The notes under the pieces were generated by a model, which searched no databases, had not been told where the DNA came from, and saw nothing but the letters and a program-made list of their open reading frames with translations. A program made the position numbers and the translations under genes. Shown here in pieces: positions 41,422-49,947 of a DNA stretch of 64,000 nucleotides. Where the stretch lies: positions 5,828,001-5,892,000 of the forward strand of contig NZ_CP159342.1 of NCBI RefSeq assembly GCF_040499845.1, written 5' to 3'. Source of the DNA: Micromonospora sp. CCTCC AA 2012012. Its GTDB lineage: Bacteria > Actinomycetota > Actinomycetes > Mycobacteriales > Micromonosporaceae. How positions within the stretch are numbered: position 1 is the first letter of the stretch; each line of letters starts with the position of its first letter.

Positions 41422-42807
41422 TCACAGCCCGTTCCGGGCGATCACCTCCCGGTACCAGCGGGCACTTTCCTTCGGTGTGCGCCGCTGGGTCAGGTAGTCG
41501 ACGTGGACAATTCCGAACCGCTTCCGGTAGCCCTCGGCCCATTCGAAGTTGTCCAGCAACGACCATACGAGATAACCCCGAACATCCACCCCTCGGGCGA
41601 TGGCCTCGTGCACCGCGCGCAGGTGCCCGTCGAGGTACGCCACCCGGTCGGTGTCGGCCACCCAGCCGGTCCCGTCGGGACCCTCGGTGCCCGTCTTGTC
41701 CGGGAACGCCCCACCATTCTCGGTGATCATCAACGGCAGACCCGGGTAGTCGGTGGCGATCCGCTCCAGCAGCCGGGTCAGACCGGCGGGCTCGATCATC
41801 CAGCCCATCTCGGTCAGCGGCCCCACCGGTGGCAGGAACTCCACCACCCCGGCCGTGCCCGGATAGGCGCTGCCGCCGGCCCCGCCCGGCTTACCGGCGA
41901 CGTAGGTGGGGGAGTAGTAGTTGATGCCCAGCAGGTCGATCGGGGCCGCGATGATCTTCTCGTCCCCGTCCTGGACGAAGGTCGGCTCGACGTGCCGGGC
42001 GATGTGCTCCAGCACGTCGGCCGGGTAGCCACCGCCGGTCAGCGGGTCCAGGAAGATCCGGTTGTGCAGGCCGTCGACGAGGCGTACCGCGGCGAGGTCC
42101 GCCTCGCTCTGCGGGTCCGCCGGCTGCACGTCCGCCGGGTTGACCGTGACCCCGAGGGTCTGCACCCCGGCCGCCCGCAACGCCCGGGCCGCCAGGCCGT
42201 GACCCAGCAGCAGATGGTGTACGGCCGCGAAGGCCGCCCCGGCGTCCTGCTCGCCGGGGGCGTGCACCCCGTTGCCGTACCCCAGGTAGGCCGAGCACCA
42301 CGGCTCGTTGAGCGTGGTCCAGGTGCGGACCCGGTCACCGAGCCGGGCGTGCACGGCGAGCGCGTAGTCGGCGAAGTGCTCGGCGGTGTCCCGGTTGGTC
42401 CAGCCGCCCCGGTCCTGGAGCGTCTGCGGCAGGTCCCAGTGGTAGAGCGTGACGACCGGGTCGATGCCCCGGTTGCCCAGCTCGTCCACCAGCTTGTCGT
42501 AGAAGTCCAGGCCGCGGGGGTTGACCGGCCCGGTGCCGTCGGGCTGGATCCGGGGCCAGGCGATCGAGAAGCGGTACGCCTGAAGGCCCAGCCCCGCCAT
42601 CAGGGCCACGTCGTCGGCGTACCGGTGGTAGTGGTCGCAGGCCACGTCCCCGGTGTGCCCCTGGAAGACCTTCCCCGGGGTGCGGCTGAAGGTGTCCCAG
42701 ATGGAGTCGCCCCGGCCGTCCGCCCGGGCCGCGCCCTCGATCTGGTACGCGGCGGTGGCCGCCCCCCAGACGAAGTTCTCGGGAAATCGCAGCTCATTCG
42801 CGCTCAC
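41422..42807 (-). CDS. GH1 beta-glucosidase
   Basis: 461 aa, typical GH1 length. N-terminal FPENFVWGAATAAYQIEGA, acid/base TLNEPW (Glu about 168), nucleophile ITENGG (Glu about 363), and the C-terminal aglycone-site motif SLLDNFEWAEGY. It hydrolyses beta-glucosides such as cellobiose in the cytosol, having no signal peptide, which fits import by the neighbouring ABC system. GTG 42807 has AAAGG 7 nt upstream. An alternative GTG at 42870 overlaps the permease stop (GTGA) and would add 21 residues. Confidence 0.93.
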   Translation of the reverse strand: MSANELRFPENFVWGAATAAYQIEGAARADGRGDSIWDTFSRTPGKVFQGHTGDVACDHYHRYADDVALMAGLGLQAYRFSIAWPRIQPDGTGPVNPRGLDFYDKLVDELGNRGIDPVVTLYHWDLPQTLQDRGGWTNRDTAEHFADYALAVHARLGDRVRTWTTLNEPWCSAYLGYGNGVHAPGEQDAGAAFAAVHHLLLGHGLAARALRAAGVQTLGVTVNPADVQPADPQSEADLAAVRLVDGLHNRIFLDPLTGGGYPADVLEHIARHVEPTFVQDGDEKIIAAPIDLLGINYYSPTYVAGKPGGAGGSAYPGTAGVVEFLPPVGPLTEMGWMIEPAGLTRLLERIATDYPGLPLMITENGGAFPDKTGTEGPDGTGWVADTDRVAYLDGHLRAVHEAIARGVDVRGYLVWSLLDNFEWAEGYRKRFGIVHVDYLTQRRTPKESARWYREVIARNGL

Positions 42808-42866
42808 GCTGGGCCTTTCTTCCGTTCGCGACTGCGGGGCTCGCAGAACCGGCTCACTCCTCGCGC

Positions 42867-43700
42867 TCACGCCTTGACCGCACCTTCCATGATGCCGCCG
42901 ATGATCTGGCGGCCGAACACGATGAAGACCAGCAACAGGGGCAGGGTGGCGATGGCCGTCCCGGTGAACACCTGTGACATGTCCTGGTAGTACCCGTCGG
43001 ACAGCGCCCGCAGCGAGAGCTGCACGGTCGGGTTCTCCGGGTCGTTGAGCACGGCGTACGGCCAGAGGAAGTCGTTCCAGGTGGTCATGAAGGTGAGCAG
43101 GCCGAGCACCGCGGCGGCGGGGCGCAGCGCCGGCAGCACCACGTTCCAGTAGATCCGGGCCGTGTTGCAGCCGTCCATCCGGGCCGCCTCGATCAGCTCG
43201 GTGCTGACCGCCTGGCCGGCGTACTGCCGCATCATGAACACCCCGAAGCCGGTCACCAGGGCCGGCACGATGACCGCCGGCAGCCGGTCGTTCCAGTTCA
43301 GCTTCGTCATCAGCATGTACAGCGGGATGACGCCGAGCTGGGTCGGCACCATCATGGTGGCGACGATCGTCAGCAGCAGCGCGTTGCGTCCCCGGAAGCG
43401 CAGCTTCGCGAAGGCGAACCCGGCCAGGGTGGAGAAGAAGACCACCGAGACGGTCACCGTGCCGGCCACGATCGCCGAGTTGATCAGACCGGTGAGGAAG
43501 TACGCGTCGGTGTTCTCGAACAGCCGGGCGATGTTGGCGCCGAGGTTGCCGCCCGGGGTGACCGGGGGTGGCACCTGTCCCATCGCGTCGCTGGTGCGGC
43601 TGGCCACCACGAACATCCAGTAGATCGGGAAGATCGACAGGAACGCGGTGAGGGTCAGCGCCAGGTACGTCAGTCGGCCGGCCGACCAGATCCGGGACAT
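42867..43700 (-). CDS. carbohydrate ABC transporter permease (MalG type)
   Basis: 277 aa, six helices. Motifs include LTLTAFLSIFPIYWMFVVAS at helix 1, the EAA loop ELIEAARMDGCNTARIYWNVVLP, and TWNDFLWPYAVLND. It is the MalG/CebG-type half of the sugar channel. No ATPase gene is in the operon, so like other actinobacterial sugar importers it probably uses a shared MsiK-type ATPase encoded elsewhere. ATG at 43700 shares one base with the upstream permease stop (TGATG). Confidence 0.92.
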   Translation of the reverse strand: MSRIWSAGRLTYLALTLTAFLSIFPIYWMFVVASRTSDAMGQVPPPVTPGGNLGANIARLFENTDAYFLTGLINSAIVAGTVTVSVVFFSTLAGFAFAKLRFRGRNALLLTIVATMMVPTQLGVIPLYMLMTKLNWNDRLPAVIVPALVTGFGVFMMRQYAGQAVSTELIEAARMDGCNTARIYWNVVLPALRPAAAVLGLLTFMTTWNDFLWPYAVLNDPENPTVQLSLRALSDGYYQDMSQVFTGTAIATLPLLLVFIVFGRQIIGGIMEGAVKA

Positions 43701-44683
43701 CAGTCCTCCCCCTTGACGCCGCCGCCGAGCCGGCGCAGCAGCAGTACGTTGATGGCCGCGACCACCGCGATCAGCGCGAAGAGCAGCCAGGCGATGGCCG
43801 AGCCGTAGCCGAAGTTGTAGTGCGGTGCGAAGGCGTTCTCGAACATGTACATCGTCACCGTCTGCGACTCGCGCAGCGGGCCGCCGCGGATCGCGTTGGT
43901 GCCGGAGTTGAAGAGGCGGGGCTCGGTGAAGAGCTGGAGCCCGCCGATGGTGGAGATGATGACCGCGAAGACGATCGTCGGCTTGAGCAGCGGCACGGTG
44001 ATCGACCAGAACTGTCGCGATCGACTCGCACCGTCGATCGAGGCCGACTCGTACAGGTCGCGGGGGATGGACTGCATCGCGGCCAGGAAGATCAGCGCGT
44101 TGTAGCCGGTCCACCGCCAGTCGACCATGGTGGAGATGGCGGTCCAGGCGGCGAGGCGGTTCGCCTTCCAGTCGATCGCGGCGATGCCGACGTGGTCCAG
44201 CAGCCAGTTGATCATGCCGAACTCGCGGCCGAAGAGCACCGCGAAGACGATCGCCACGGCGGCGGTCGAGGTGACGTTCGGGATCAGCACCGCCATCCGC
44301 CAGGTGGTCCGGGCGCGGAGCTGGCGGTTGAGCAGGTTGGCCAGCCAGAGCGCGAGGAGCAGCTGCGGCACGGTGGAGATGACGAAGATGCCGAGGGTGT
44401 TGACGACCGAGTGCCAGAAGTCCGGGTCGGCCAGCAGCTGGGTGTAGTTGTCGAACCCGATGAAGGGGTGCTCGGCACCGAGCAGGTCCCAGTCGTGCAG
44501 CGAGACCCAGAACGTGTAGATCAGGGGGTAGATCCCGAACACCCCGAAGAGCAGGAAGAACGGGGCGATGTAGAGGTAGGGCGAGTACCGGGTGTCGAAC
44601 CGGCTGAGCCGGGCGACCCGGGAGGGGCGGGGGGTGCGGTGCGCCGGTGCTGCCGGCGGCCGGGCGTCGAGCTGGACTGCCAT
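43700..44683 (-). CDS. carbohydrate ABC transporter permease (MalF type)
   Basis: 327 aa. A hydrophilic N-terminus of about 35 residues precedes helices starting at YLYIAPFFLLFGVFGIYPL, then the EAA loop DLYESASIDGASRSRQFWSI (positions about 210-230) and GGLQLFTEPRLF. It is the MalF/CebF-type partner of the next gene. The start has GGAGTCACGGCC upstream with AAAGGAG. Confidence 0.92.
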   Translation of the reverse strand: MAVQLDARPPAAPAHRTPRPSRVARLSRFDTRYSPYLYIAPFFLLFGVFGIYPLIYTFWVSLHDWDLLGAEHPFIGFDNYTQLLADPDFWHSVVNTLGIFVISTVPQLLLALWLANLLNRQLRARTTWRMAVLIPNVTSTAAVAIVFAVLFGREFGMINWLLDHVGIAAIDWKANRLAAWTAISTMVDWRWTGYNALIFLAAMQSIPRDLYESASIDGASRSRQFWSITVPLLKPTIVFAVIISTIGGLQLFTEPRLFNSGTNAIRGGPLRESQTVTMYMFENAFAPHYNFGYGSAIAWLLFALIAVVAAINVLLLRRLGGGVKGED

Positions 44684-44704
44684 GGCCCGTGACTCCTTTC
44701 CGCC

Positions 44705-44741
44705 GTGCGGGCGGTACCCCGTTGCCGGGGCCCGCCCGCAC
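44705..44741 (-). terminator. intra-operon hairpin between binding protein and permeases
   Basis: Stem GTGCGGGCGG (44705-44714) with CCGCCCGCAC (44732-44741), extended inside by CCCC/GGGG. Probably a partial terminator or mRNA stabiliser that raises binding-protein expression over the permeases. Confidence 0.6.
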
Positions 44742-44755
44742 GCCTGGCTTCTCCG

Positions 44756-46069
44756 CTACTTGGCGGCGGCCTTCTTGGCGTTGTTGACCGCGTCGGTCCA
44801 GCCCTGCTCAGGGCTGCGCTGCCCCAGCTCGACGGTGCGGACGGCGTTCTCGACCTCGGTACGGACGGCCTGGTTCTTCGGGCCCATGTAGACCGGCTTC
44901 AGGCTCTTGGCGCCGGTGGCGAAGATCTGGCCCACCGGGGCGTCCGAGAAGTACGCGTTCTTCGAGTCGACGATCGCCGGGTCGTCGAGGGCCTGCGGCG
45001 AGGACGGCAGCGGACCCTTGGCCTTGAACGCCCCGATCTGGCCCTTGGCGCTGGTCAGGAACTTGGCCAGCTCGATCGCCTCGGCCTGGTGCTTGCCCTG
45101 CTTGGGCACGGCGAGGAACGAGCCGCCCCAGTTGCCGCCGTTGCCGGGGATCTTGGCGATGTCCCACTTGCCCTTGGCGGCCGGGCCGGCGTTGCCCTCG
45201 ATGACACCGGTCATCCAGGCCGGGCAGGCGATGGTGGCGAACTTCGACTGCTTGAACGCCGACACCCACTCCTCGGACCAGGAGCCGTACTTGCCGGAGA
45301 GGCCGGAGTCGATGATGTCCAGCGTGGTGTCGTACGCCTGCTTGACGGCCGGGTTGCTGTCGACGACCAGGTTGTTGCTGGTGTCGTAGTAGCTGTAGCC
45401 GGTGCTGTTGCCGGCGGTCTGGAGCAGGATGGTGTTGAAGGTGTTGGTCGCGGCGTCGAGGAACGCGGTGCCGGTGTTCTTCGCCTTGTACTGCTCGCCG
45501 ACCTTGATGTAGTCCTGCCAGGTGGGCCAGAGCTTGGAGACGGCGTCCCGGTCGGTCGGCAGGCCGGCCTTGGCGAAGAGGTCCTTGCGGTAGCACATGG
45601 CCATGCCGCCGACGTCGGTGCCGAGGCCGATCAGCTGCTTGCCGTCGGCGGTGAGGCCCTGGTTCCACTTCCAGTCGAGGAAGTTGCCCTTCAGGTCGGC
45701 CGCGCCGTGGTCCAGCAGGTTGACGAAGTTCTGCGGGTTGGCCTTGTACTCGACCAGCAGGCCTTCCTCGATGGCGACGACGTCGCCGGCGCCCTTGCCC
45801 GCCGCCAGCCACTGGGTCAGCTTCGGCGAGTACTCGTCGAGGTTGCTGCCGGTGCCCCGCTCGACGATCTTCACGTTGGGGTGGCTGGCCATGTACTCCT
45901 TGTACAGGTCGTCGTAGCCGAACTGGCCGAAGACGTCGACGGTCAGGGTGACCGGCCCGTCGGCGGCGGACTTGTCGTCGTCGCCGCCACCGCAGGCGGC
46001 GGTGCCGAGCAGTGCGGTGGTGGCGATGAGGGCCACCGCCGCCAGGCGGCGGCGCGTGAAGGTAGCCAT
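44756..46069 (-). CDS. sugar-binding lipoprotein of ABC transporter
   Basis: 437 aa. A signal peptide (RRRLAAVALIATTALLGTAAC) with lipobox GTAAC (Cys about residue 26) and a Gly/Asp linker precede an extracellular solute-binding protein family 1 domain. Visible are VTLTVDVFGQFGYDDLYKEY, LGTDVGGMAMCYRKDLFAKAG and the Trp-rich YGSWSEEWVSAF. It belongs with the CebE-like oligosaccharide binders; beta-glucosides are inferred from the GH1 partner. It is the first gene of the operon, downstream of two LacI-type operators. Confidence 0.93.
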   Translation of the reverse strand: MATFTRRRLAAVALIATTALLGTAACGGGDDDKSAADGPVTLTVDVFGQFGYDDLYKEYMASHPNVKIVERGTGSNLDEYSPKLTQWLAAGKGAGDVVAIEEGLLVEYKANPQNFVNLLDHGAADLKGNFLDWKWNQGLTADGKQLIGLGTDVGGMAMCYRKDLFAKAGLPTDRDAVSKLWPTWQDYIKVGEQYKAKNTGTAFLDAATNTFNTILLQTAGNSTGYSYYDTSNNLVVDSNPAVKQAYDTTLDIIDSGLSGKYGSWSEEWVSAFKQSKFATIACPAWMTGVIEGNAGPAAKGKWDIAKIPGNGGNWGGSFLAVPKQGKHQAEAIELAKFLTSAKGQIGAFKAKGPLPSSPQALDDPAIVDSKNAYFSDAPVGQIFATGAKSLKPVYMGPKNQAVRTEVENAVRTVELGQRSPEQGWTDAVNNAKKAAAK

Positions 46070-46125
46070 CTCTTATCTGACCCCTCTTGGTCGTACGGGT
46101 GGTGGAGGTTGTTTCGCTTGACTCA

Positions 46126-46137
46126 GAGAGCGCTCTC
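46126..46137. promoter_or_regulatory. LacI-family operator O1
   Basis: GAGAGCGCTCTC, a perfect 12-bp palindrome with the central CG typical of LacI-family sites, 57 bp upstream of the binding-protein ATG. Confidence 0.75.
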
Positions 46138-46142
46138 ACGAA

Positions 46143-46171
46143 AGGGTGGTCCCTGTCTCAATTTCTGTCAA
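46143..46171 (-). promoter_or_regulatory. promoter of the beta-glucoside operon
   Basis: Minus-strand -35 TTGACA (46171-46166) is consensus. At 17 bp spacing the -10 is CACCCT (46148-46143), a weak match. It lies between operators O1 and O2. Confidence 0.5.
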
Positions 46172-46183
46172 GAGAGCGCTCTC
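46172..46183. promoter_or_regulatory. LacI-family operator O2
   Basis: A second identical GAGAGCGCTCTC, 46 bp from O1 and abutting the -35. Two identical sites bracketing a promoter suit repression by looping or cooperative binding. Confidence 0.75.
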
Positions 46184-46224
46184 AGACCGTTACCAAGAGG
46201 TTTCCGAGCGCGCCACGACGACGA

Positions 46225-46256
46225 AGAGTGGCCTTCCGACGGGGGAAGGCCACTCT
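46225..46256. terminator. hairpin terminator downstream of the MDMPI-type gene
   Basis: AGAGTGGCCTTCC (46225-46237) and GGAAGGCCACTCT (46244-46256), perfect 13 bp, 6-nt loop. It shares AGAGTGGCC with the hairpin at 11814. Confidence 0.75.
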
Positions 46257-46295
46257 CCGTGGTGCTCGGGAAGGGCGGGAACCCGCCCGGTCGGG

Positions 46296-47054
46296 TCAGC
46301 CCACCCGGAGGCCGTCCAGCAGGCGCGGATCGCCGCTCACCCCGAGGGTGTCGAAGCTGACCCGCCCCCACAGGGCCAGCAGCAGGTCGCTGGCGGTGCC
46401 ACTGACCTGCGCCCGGGCGCGGTGGTCGTCGTGGTCGAGGATGGTGGCGGTGTCCAGCAGGGCGATCCCCTCGCCGCGCAGCCGCAGGTACCACTCCTGC
46501 GCGGCGTCGGTCGCGCTCAGCTGCACCACGCCGTGCCACTGGCCGGACGCCTTCCGCCGCCCGGCCGGCAGCCAGGTGTCCAGCACCTCGCTCACCCCGT
46601 CGGCCGCGAGCTTGGCCTCGATCGGCTCACCCGCGGCGATGGCGAGCTGGGCGTCCCAGCGGTGCACGGCCGTCTCGTGGGCCATCCGACGCGGCCAGAA
46701 GCCCGCCTTCTTCGGCTGCGGTGCCCAGTTCCAGGCCGGCGCCTCCGGGTCGAGCCCCTCCAGCAGCGCGATGAGCTGGTCGTACTCCTGCCGGTACCAC
46801 TCGGCGGGGGTCAGCCCGGCCGGCACGTCGGGGTGCTGGCCGCGCTCCGGCGACACCGTCGAGCCGGAGCCGGCGACGCCCCGGACCCACGCGTAGACCC
46901 GGGCGAGGTGGGTGGCGAGGTCGGCGACCGTCCAGCCGGGACAGGACAGCACGGGTGTCTCCGGAGGCGCCTCGGCGACCGCGGCGGCGAAGGCGGGGCC
47001 CTCCGTCCGCAGCGCGCCGATCCAGAAGTCCTTCGTGCCGTGCAGTCTGCTCAT
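46296..47054 (-). CDS. maleylpyruvate isomerase family (mycothiol-dependent, DinB-like) protein
   Basis: 252 aa. The MDMPI_N/DinB-like bundle carries the metal-binding pattern PGWTVADLATHLARVYAWV and MAHETAVHRWDAQLA, with His residues at both helices. An MDMPI_C domain follows. The family includes mycothiol-dependent maleylpyruvate isomerase, and mycothiol genes mshA and mshD are in this window. The exact reaction is unknown. Start ATG has GGGAGGATTGCG upstream. Divergent from murB. Confidence 0.85.
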   Translation of the reverse strand: MSRLHGTKDFWIGALRTEGPAFAAAVAEAPPETPVLSCPGWTVADLATHLARVYAWVRGVAGSGSTVSPERGQHPDVPAGLTPAEWYRQEYDQLIALLEGLDPEAPAWNWAPQPKKAGFWPRRMAHETAVHRWDAQLAIAAGEPIEAKLAADGVSEVLDTWLPAGRRKASGQWHGVVQLSATDAAQEWYLRLRGEGIALLDTATILDHDDHRARAQVSGTASDLLLALWGRVSFDTLGVSGDPRLLDGLRVG

Positions 47055-47107
47055 CGCAATCCTCCCGGGGGTGACCGGGCCACCAGTGGGTGCCGCGGCT
47101 ACCCCTC

Positions 47108-47113
47108 AGCCTA
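47108..47113 (-). promoter_or_regulatory. -10 element TAGGCT, MDMPI-type gene
   Basis: Minus-strand TAGGCT shares its TA with the murB -10; it would give a leader of about 46 nt. Confidence 0.35.
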
Positions 47114-47117
47114 GGGT
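47112..47117 (+). promoter_or_regulatory. -10 element TAGGGT, murB
   Basis: Ends 7 nt before the GTG at 47125. Confidence 0.5.
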
Positions 47118-47124
47118 GAAAGGC

Positions 47125-48216
47125 GTGTCAGACGTCTACGCCGAACCGACGACCGGAGCCGACCCCACCGACCCGGCCACCCTGGCGAGATACACCACGC
47201 TCCGCCTCGGTGGCACCGCCGGCCGGTTGGAGACCGCCACCAGCACCGAGGAAATCGTACAAAAAGTACAGGAAGCGGAACGGCGGGACGACCCGGTCCT
47301 GCTCCTCGCGGGCGGCAGCAACGTGGTGATCGGCGACCAGGGCTTCCCCGGCACGGTCGTGCTGGTCCGCTCCCGGGGGCTGCGGGTGGTCACCGAGGAG
47401 GCCGACACCGTCACCGTACGGGTCGAGGCCGGCGAACCCTGGGACGACCTCGTCGCCGCCACCGTCGCCAACGGCTGGTCCGGCCTGGAGTGCCTCTCCG
47501 GCATCCCCGGCTCCGCCGGTGCCACCCCGATCCAGAACGTCGGGGCCTACGGCCAGGAGGTCGCCGAGACCATCACCGCCGTGCAGGTGTACGACCGCCA
47601 CGACGGGACCGTCGGCCGGATCGACGCGGCCGACTGCGGCTTCGCCTACCGGGGCAGCATCTTCAAGTACAGCGACCGCTGGGTGGTGCTCTCGGTCGAC
47701 TTCCGGCTGACCCGCTCCCCGCTCTCCGGCCCGGTCCGCTACGCCGAACTGGCCCGCGCGCTCGGCGTCGAGGTCGGCGACCGGGTGCCGCTGGCCGACG
47801 CCCGGGCCACCGTGCTGCGGCTGCGCGCCGGCAAGGGCATGGTGCTCGACGGCGCCGACCCGGACACCTGGTCGGTCGGCTCGTTCTTCACCAACCCGGT
47901 CCTCGACCGCGAGGCGTACGAGTTGTTCCGGGAGCGCGCGGCGGACCTGGGCGAGCCGCCGTCCTGGCCGGGAGCCGGCGACATGGTCAAGATCAGTGCG
48001 GCGTGGCTGATCGACAAGGCCGGCTTCGCCAAGGGCCACCCCGGCCCGGAGGGGGTGGCCATCTCCAGCAAACACACCCTCGCCCTCACCAACCACACCG
48101 GCCGGGCCAGCACCGCGGCCCTGGTCGCCCTGGCCCGCGAGATCCGCGACGGCGTCCATGACCGCTTCGGCGTCACCCTCCACCCCGAACCCGTCCTCGT
48201 CAACTGCACCATCTGA
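47125..48216 (+). CDS. murB: UDP-N-acetylmuramate dehydrogenase MurB
   Basis: 363 aa, type I MurB. FAD-binding motifs LLAGGSNVVIGDQGFPG and GLECLSGIPGSAGATPIQNVG, then the substrate domain with FAYRGSIFK, the catalytic Ser in WSVGSFFTNPVL, and the C-terminal Glu in LHPEPVLV. It reduces UDP-GlcNAc-enolpyruvate to UDP-MurNAc with NADPH in peptidoglycan synthesis. The GTG at 47125 is supported by the TAGGGT spacing; the longer upstream frame crosses the divergent promoter. Confidence 0.96.
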   Translation: MSDVYAEPTTGADPTDPATLARYTTLRLGGTAGRLETATSTEEIVQKVQEAERRDDPVLLLAGGSNVVIGDQGFPGTVVLVRSRGLRVVTEEADTVTVRVEAGEPWDDLVAATVANGWSGLECLSGIPGSAGATPIQNVGAYGQEVAETITAVQVYDRHDGTVGRIDAADCGFAYRGSIFKYSDRWVVLSVDFRLTRSPLSGPVRYAELARALGVEVGDRVPLADARATVLRLRAGKGMVLDGADPDTWSVGSFFTNPVLDREAYELFRERAADLGEPPSWPGAGDMVKISAAWLIDKAGFAKGHPGPEGVAISSKHTLALTNHTGRASTAALVALAREIRDGVHDRFGVTLHPEPVLVNCTI

Positions 48217-48220
48217 CCGG

Positions 48221-49012
48221 TCAATCGGGCGGGGCGGGGGCCACCGCGGGCCAGGGGAGGGTCAGTTCGCCCCGACGCCAGCGGCGGGGGCGGTCGAGGA
48301 CGGGCCAGCCCTGGGCGCGTACGGCGCGGACCGTCTCCACCCAGCGGTGGCGCGGGCCGAACGGGGCGTAGCCGGCGGCGGCCTGCCAGGCGTCGTCGAG
48401 GGCGCGGATCAGGTCGTGCACGCGCTCACCGGGCACGTTGCGGTGGATCAGCGCCTTGGGCAGGCGTTCGGCGAGCTGGGCCGGGCTCTCTAGCGTCCCC
48501 AGCCGGGCGGCCAGGGTCAACGTGCGCGGGCCCGCCGCGTCGAGCAGCACCCAACTGCCCAGCCGGCCCAGCTCGTCGCAGGTCCCCTCGACCAGCAGCC
48601 CGCCCGGCGCGAGCCGGTCGGTGACCGTACGCCAGGCGTCGGTGACCTCGGACTCGTCGTACTGGCGCAGCACGTTGAACGCGCGGACCAGGGCGGGACG
48701 TCGCCCGGCCAGCTCGAACCCGCCCCGGTAGAAGGTCAGCCACGGCGGGTCGGCGGCGGGCTCGGCGGCGGCGACGCGTACCGGATCGATCTCTAGCCCG
48801 ACCACCCGGACGTCGGCGCGGACCCCGGCCGCCAGCCGGGCCCGCAGCTCGACGGCGGTGACCGGGGTGGCGCCGTAGCCCAGGTCGACCACCAGCGGGT
48901 CGGCCGCCGACCGCAGCGCGTCCCCGCAGGTCTCGACGATCCAGTTGTCCACCCGGCGCAACCGGTTGGGGTTCGTCGTCCCCCGGGTGACCACCCCGAG
49001 CGGCCGCTGCAC
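48221..49012 (-). CDS. class I SAM-dependent methyltransferase-like protein
   Basis: 263 aa. The SAM motif I is VVDLGYGATPVTAVELRARL, followed by the acidic VVGLEIDPVRVAAA. Downstream come DPPWLTFYRGGFELAG and VRAFNVLRQYDESEV. It resembles a family of actinobacterial class I methyltransferases with no known substrate. The GTG at 49012 is 2 bp beyond the SDR stop, so it is co-transcribed with that gene. The Shine-Dalgarno is weak. Confidence 0.75.
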   Translation of the reverse strand: MQRPLGVVTRGTTNPNRLRRVDNWIVETCGDALRSAADPLVVDLGYGATPVTAVELRARLAAGVRADVRVVGLEIDPVRVAAAEPAADPPWLTFYRGGFELAGRRPALVRAFNVLRQYDESEVTDAWRTVTDRLAPGGLLVEGTCDELGRLGSWVLLDAAGPRTLTLAARLGTLESPAQLAERLPKALIHRNVPGERVHDLIRALDDAWQAAAGYAPFGPRHRWVETVRAVRAQGWPVLDRPRRWRRGELTLPWPAVAPAPPD

Positions 49013-49014
49013 GG

Positions 49015-49776
49015 CTAGACCCGGTGCACCTTGTGCTGGGCGGCCTGGGCCAGCGGGCGCACCACCAGCCGGTCCACATTGACGTGGTGCGGACGGGTGG
49101 CGCACCAGGCGATGCAGTCGGCCACGTCGTCGGCGACCAACGGCTCGGCCACCCCGGCGTAGACGGCGGCGGCCCGCTCGGCGTCGCCGTCGAATCGGAC
49201 CAGGCCGAACTCGTCGGTCTTCACCATCCCGGGGTCGATCTCGATCACCCGGACCGGTCGGCCGGAGAGTTCGAGCCGCAGCGTCCCGGCCATCGCCGTC
49301 TGCGCGTGCTTCGCGGCCGTGTAGCCGCCGCCACCCTCGTAGACGGTGAAGCCGGCGGTGGAGCTGACGATCACGACGGTGCCGGCGCCGGAGGCCACCA
49401 GTGCGGGCAGCAGCGCCTGGGTGACCCGGAGCGTGCCGAGCACGTTCACGTCGTACATCCACTGCCAGTCGCCCACCGAGCCGGACTCCACCGGGTCCAG
49501 GCCGCGGGCCCCGCCGGCGTTGTTGACCAGCAGCGTGACCGGGCCCGGCGCCGCGGTGGCGGCCTCGGCCAGGCCGGCGACCGACTCGTCGGAGGTGACG
49601 TCGCAGGCCACCGCGGTCGCGCTGCCGCCGGCCGCCTCGATCTCGGCGACCAGCGCGGTCAGCCGGTCGGCACGCCGCGCGGCGGCGAGTACGTGGAAAC
49701 CCTCGGCGGCCAGCCGGCGGGCGGTGGCCGCACCGATCCCGCTGGACGCCCCGGTGACGATAGCGACTGAGCTCAT
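49015..49776 (-). CDS. SDR family NAD(P)-dependent oxidoreductase
   Basis: 253 aa, classical SDR: TGASSGIGAATARRLA, LVNNAGGARGLD, the catalytic Ser in VIVSSTAGF, YTAAKHAQ (Tyr-x3-Lys) and IDPGMVKTDEF. It resembles Rv0484c of M. tuberculosis, which also lies beside murB and mshA; that match is from memory. The substrate is unknown. ATG 49776 is chosen because the SDR fold starts right there; a longer frame to 49878 has no supporting signal. Divergent from mshA. Confidence 0.9.
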   Translation of the reverse strand: MSSVAIVTGASSGIGAATARRLAAEGFHVLAAARRADRLTALVAEIEAAGGSATAVACDVTSDESVAGLAEAATAAPGPVTLLVNNAGGARGLDPVESGSVGDWQWMYDVNVLGTLRVTQALLPALVASGAGTVVIVSSTAGFTVYEGGGGYTAAKHAQTAMAGTLRLELSGRPVRVIEIDPGMVKTDEFGLVRFDGDAERAAAVYAGVAEPLVADDVADCIAWCATRPHHVNVDRLVVRPLAQAAQHKVHRV

Positions 49777-49947
49777 CCGGCCATTCTCTCCCGGCCCTGT
49801 TCCCCGTGCCGTGATGAGGTCCGTCACGCCCGGGGGCCGGCGGCACGCATTTCCGAAGCCCGATGGGGAAGATGACATCCGGCGCGGAGGTTGACCGAGG
49901 AGCGCCGGTCGTGCGGGACGGCATCAACCGTGACAGAGGGAGCGGAC

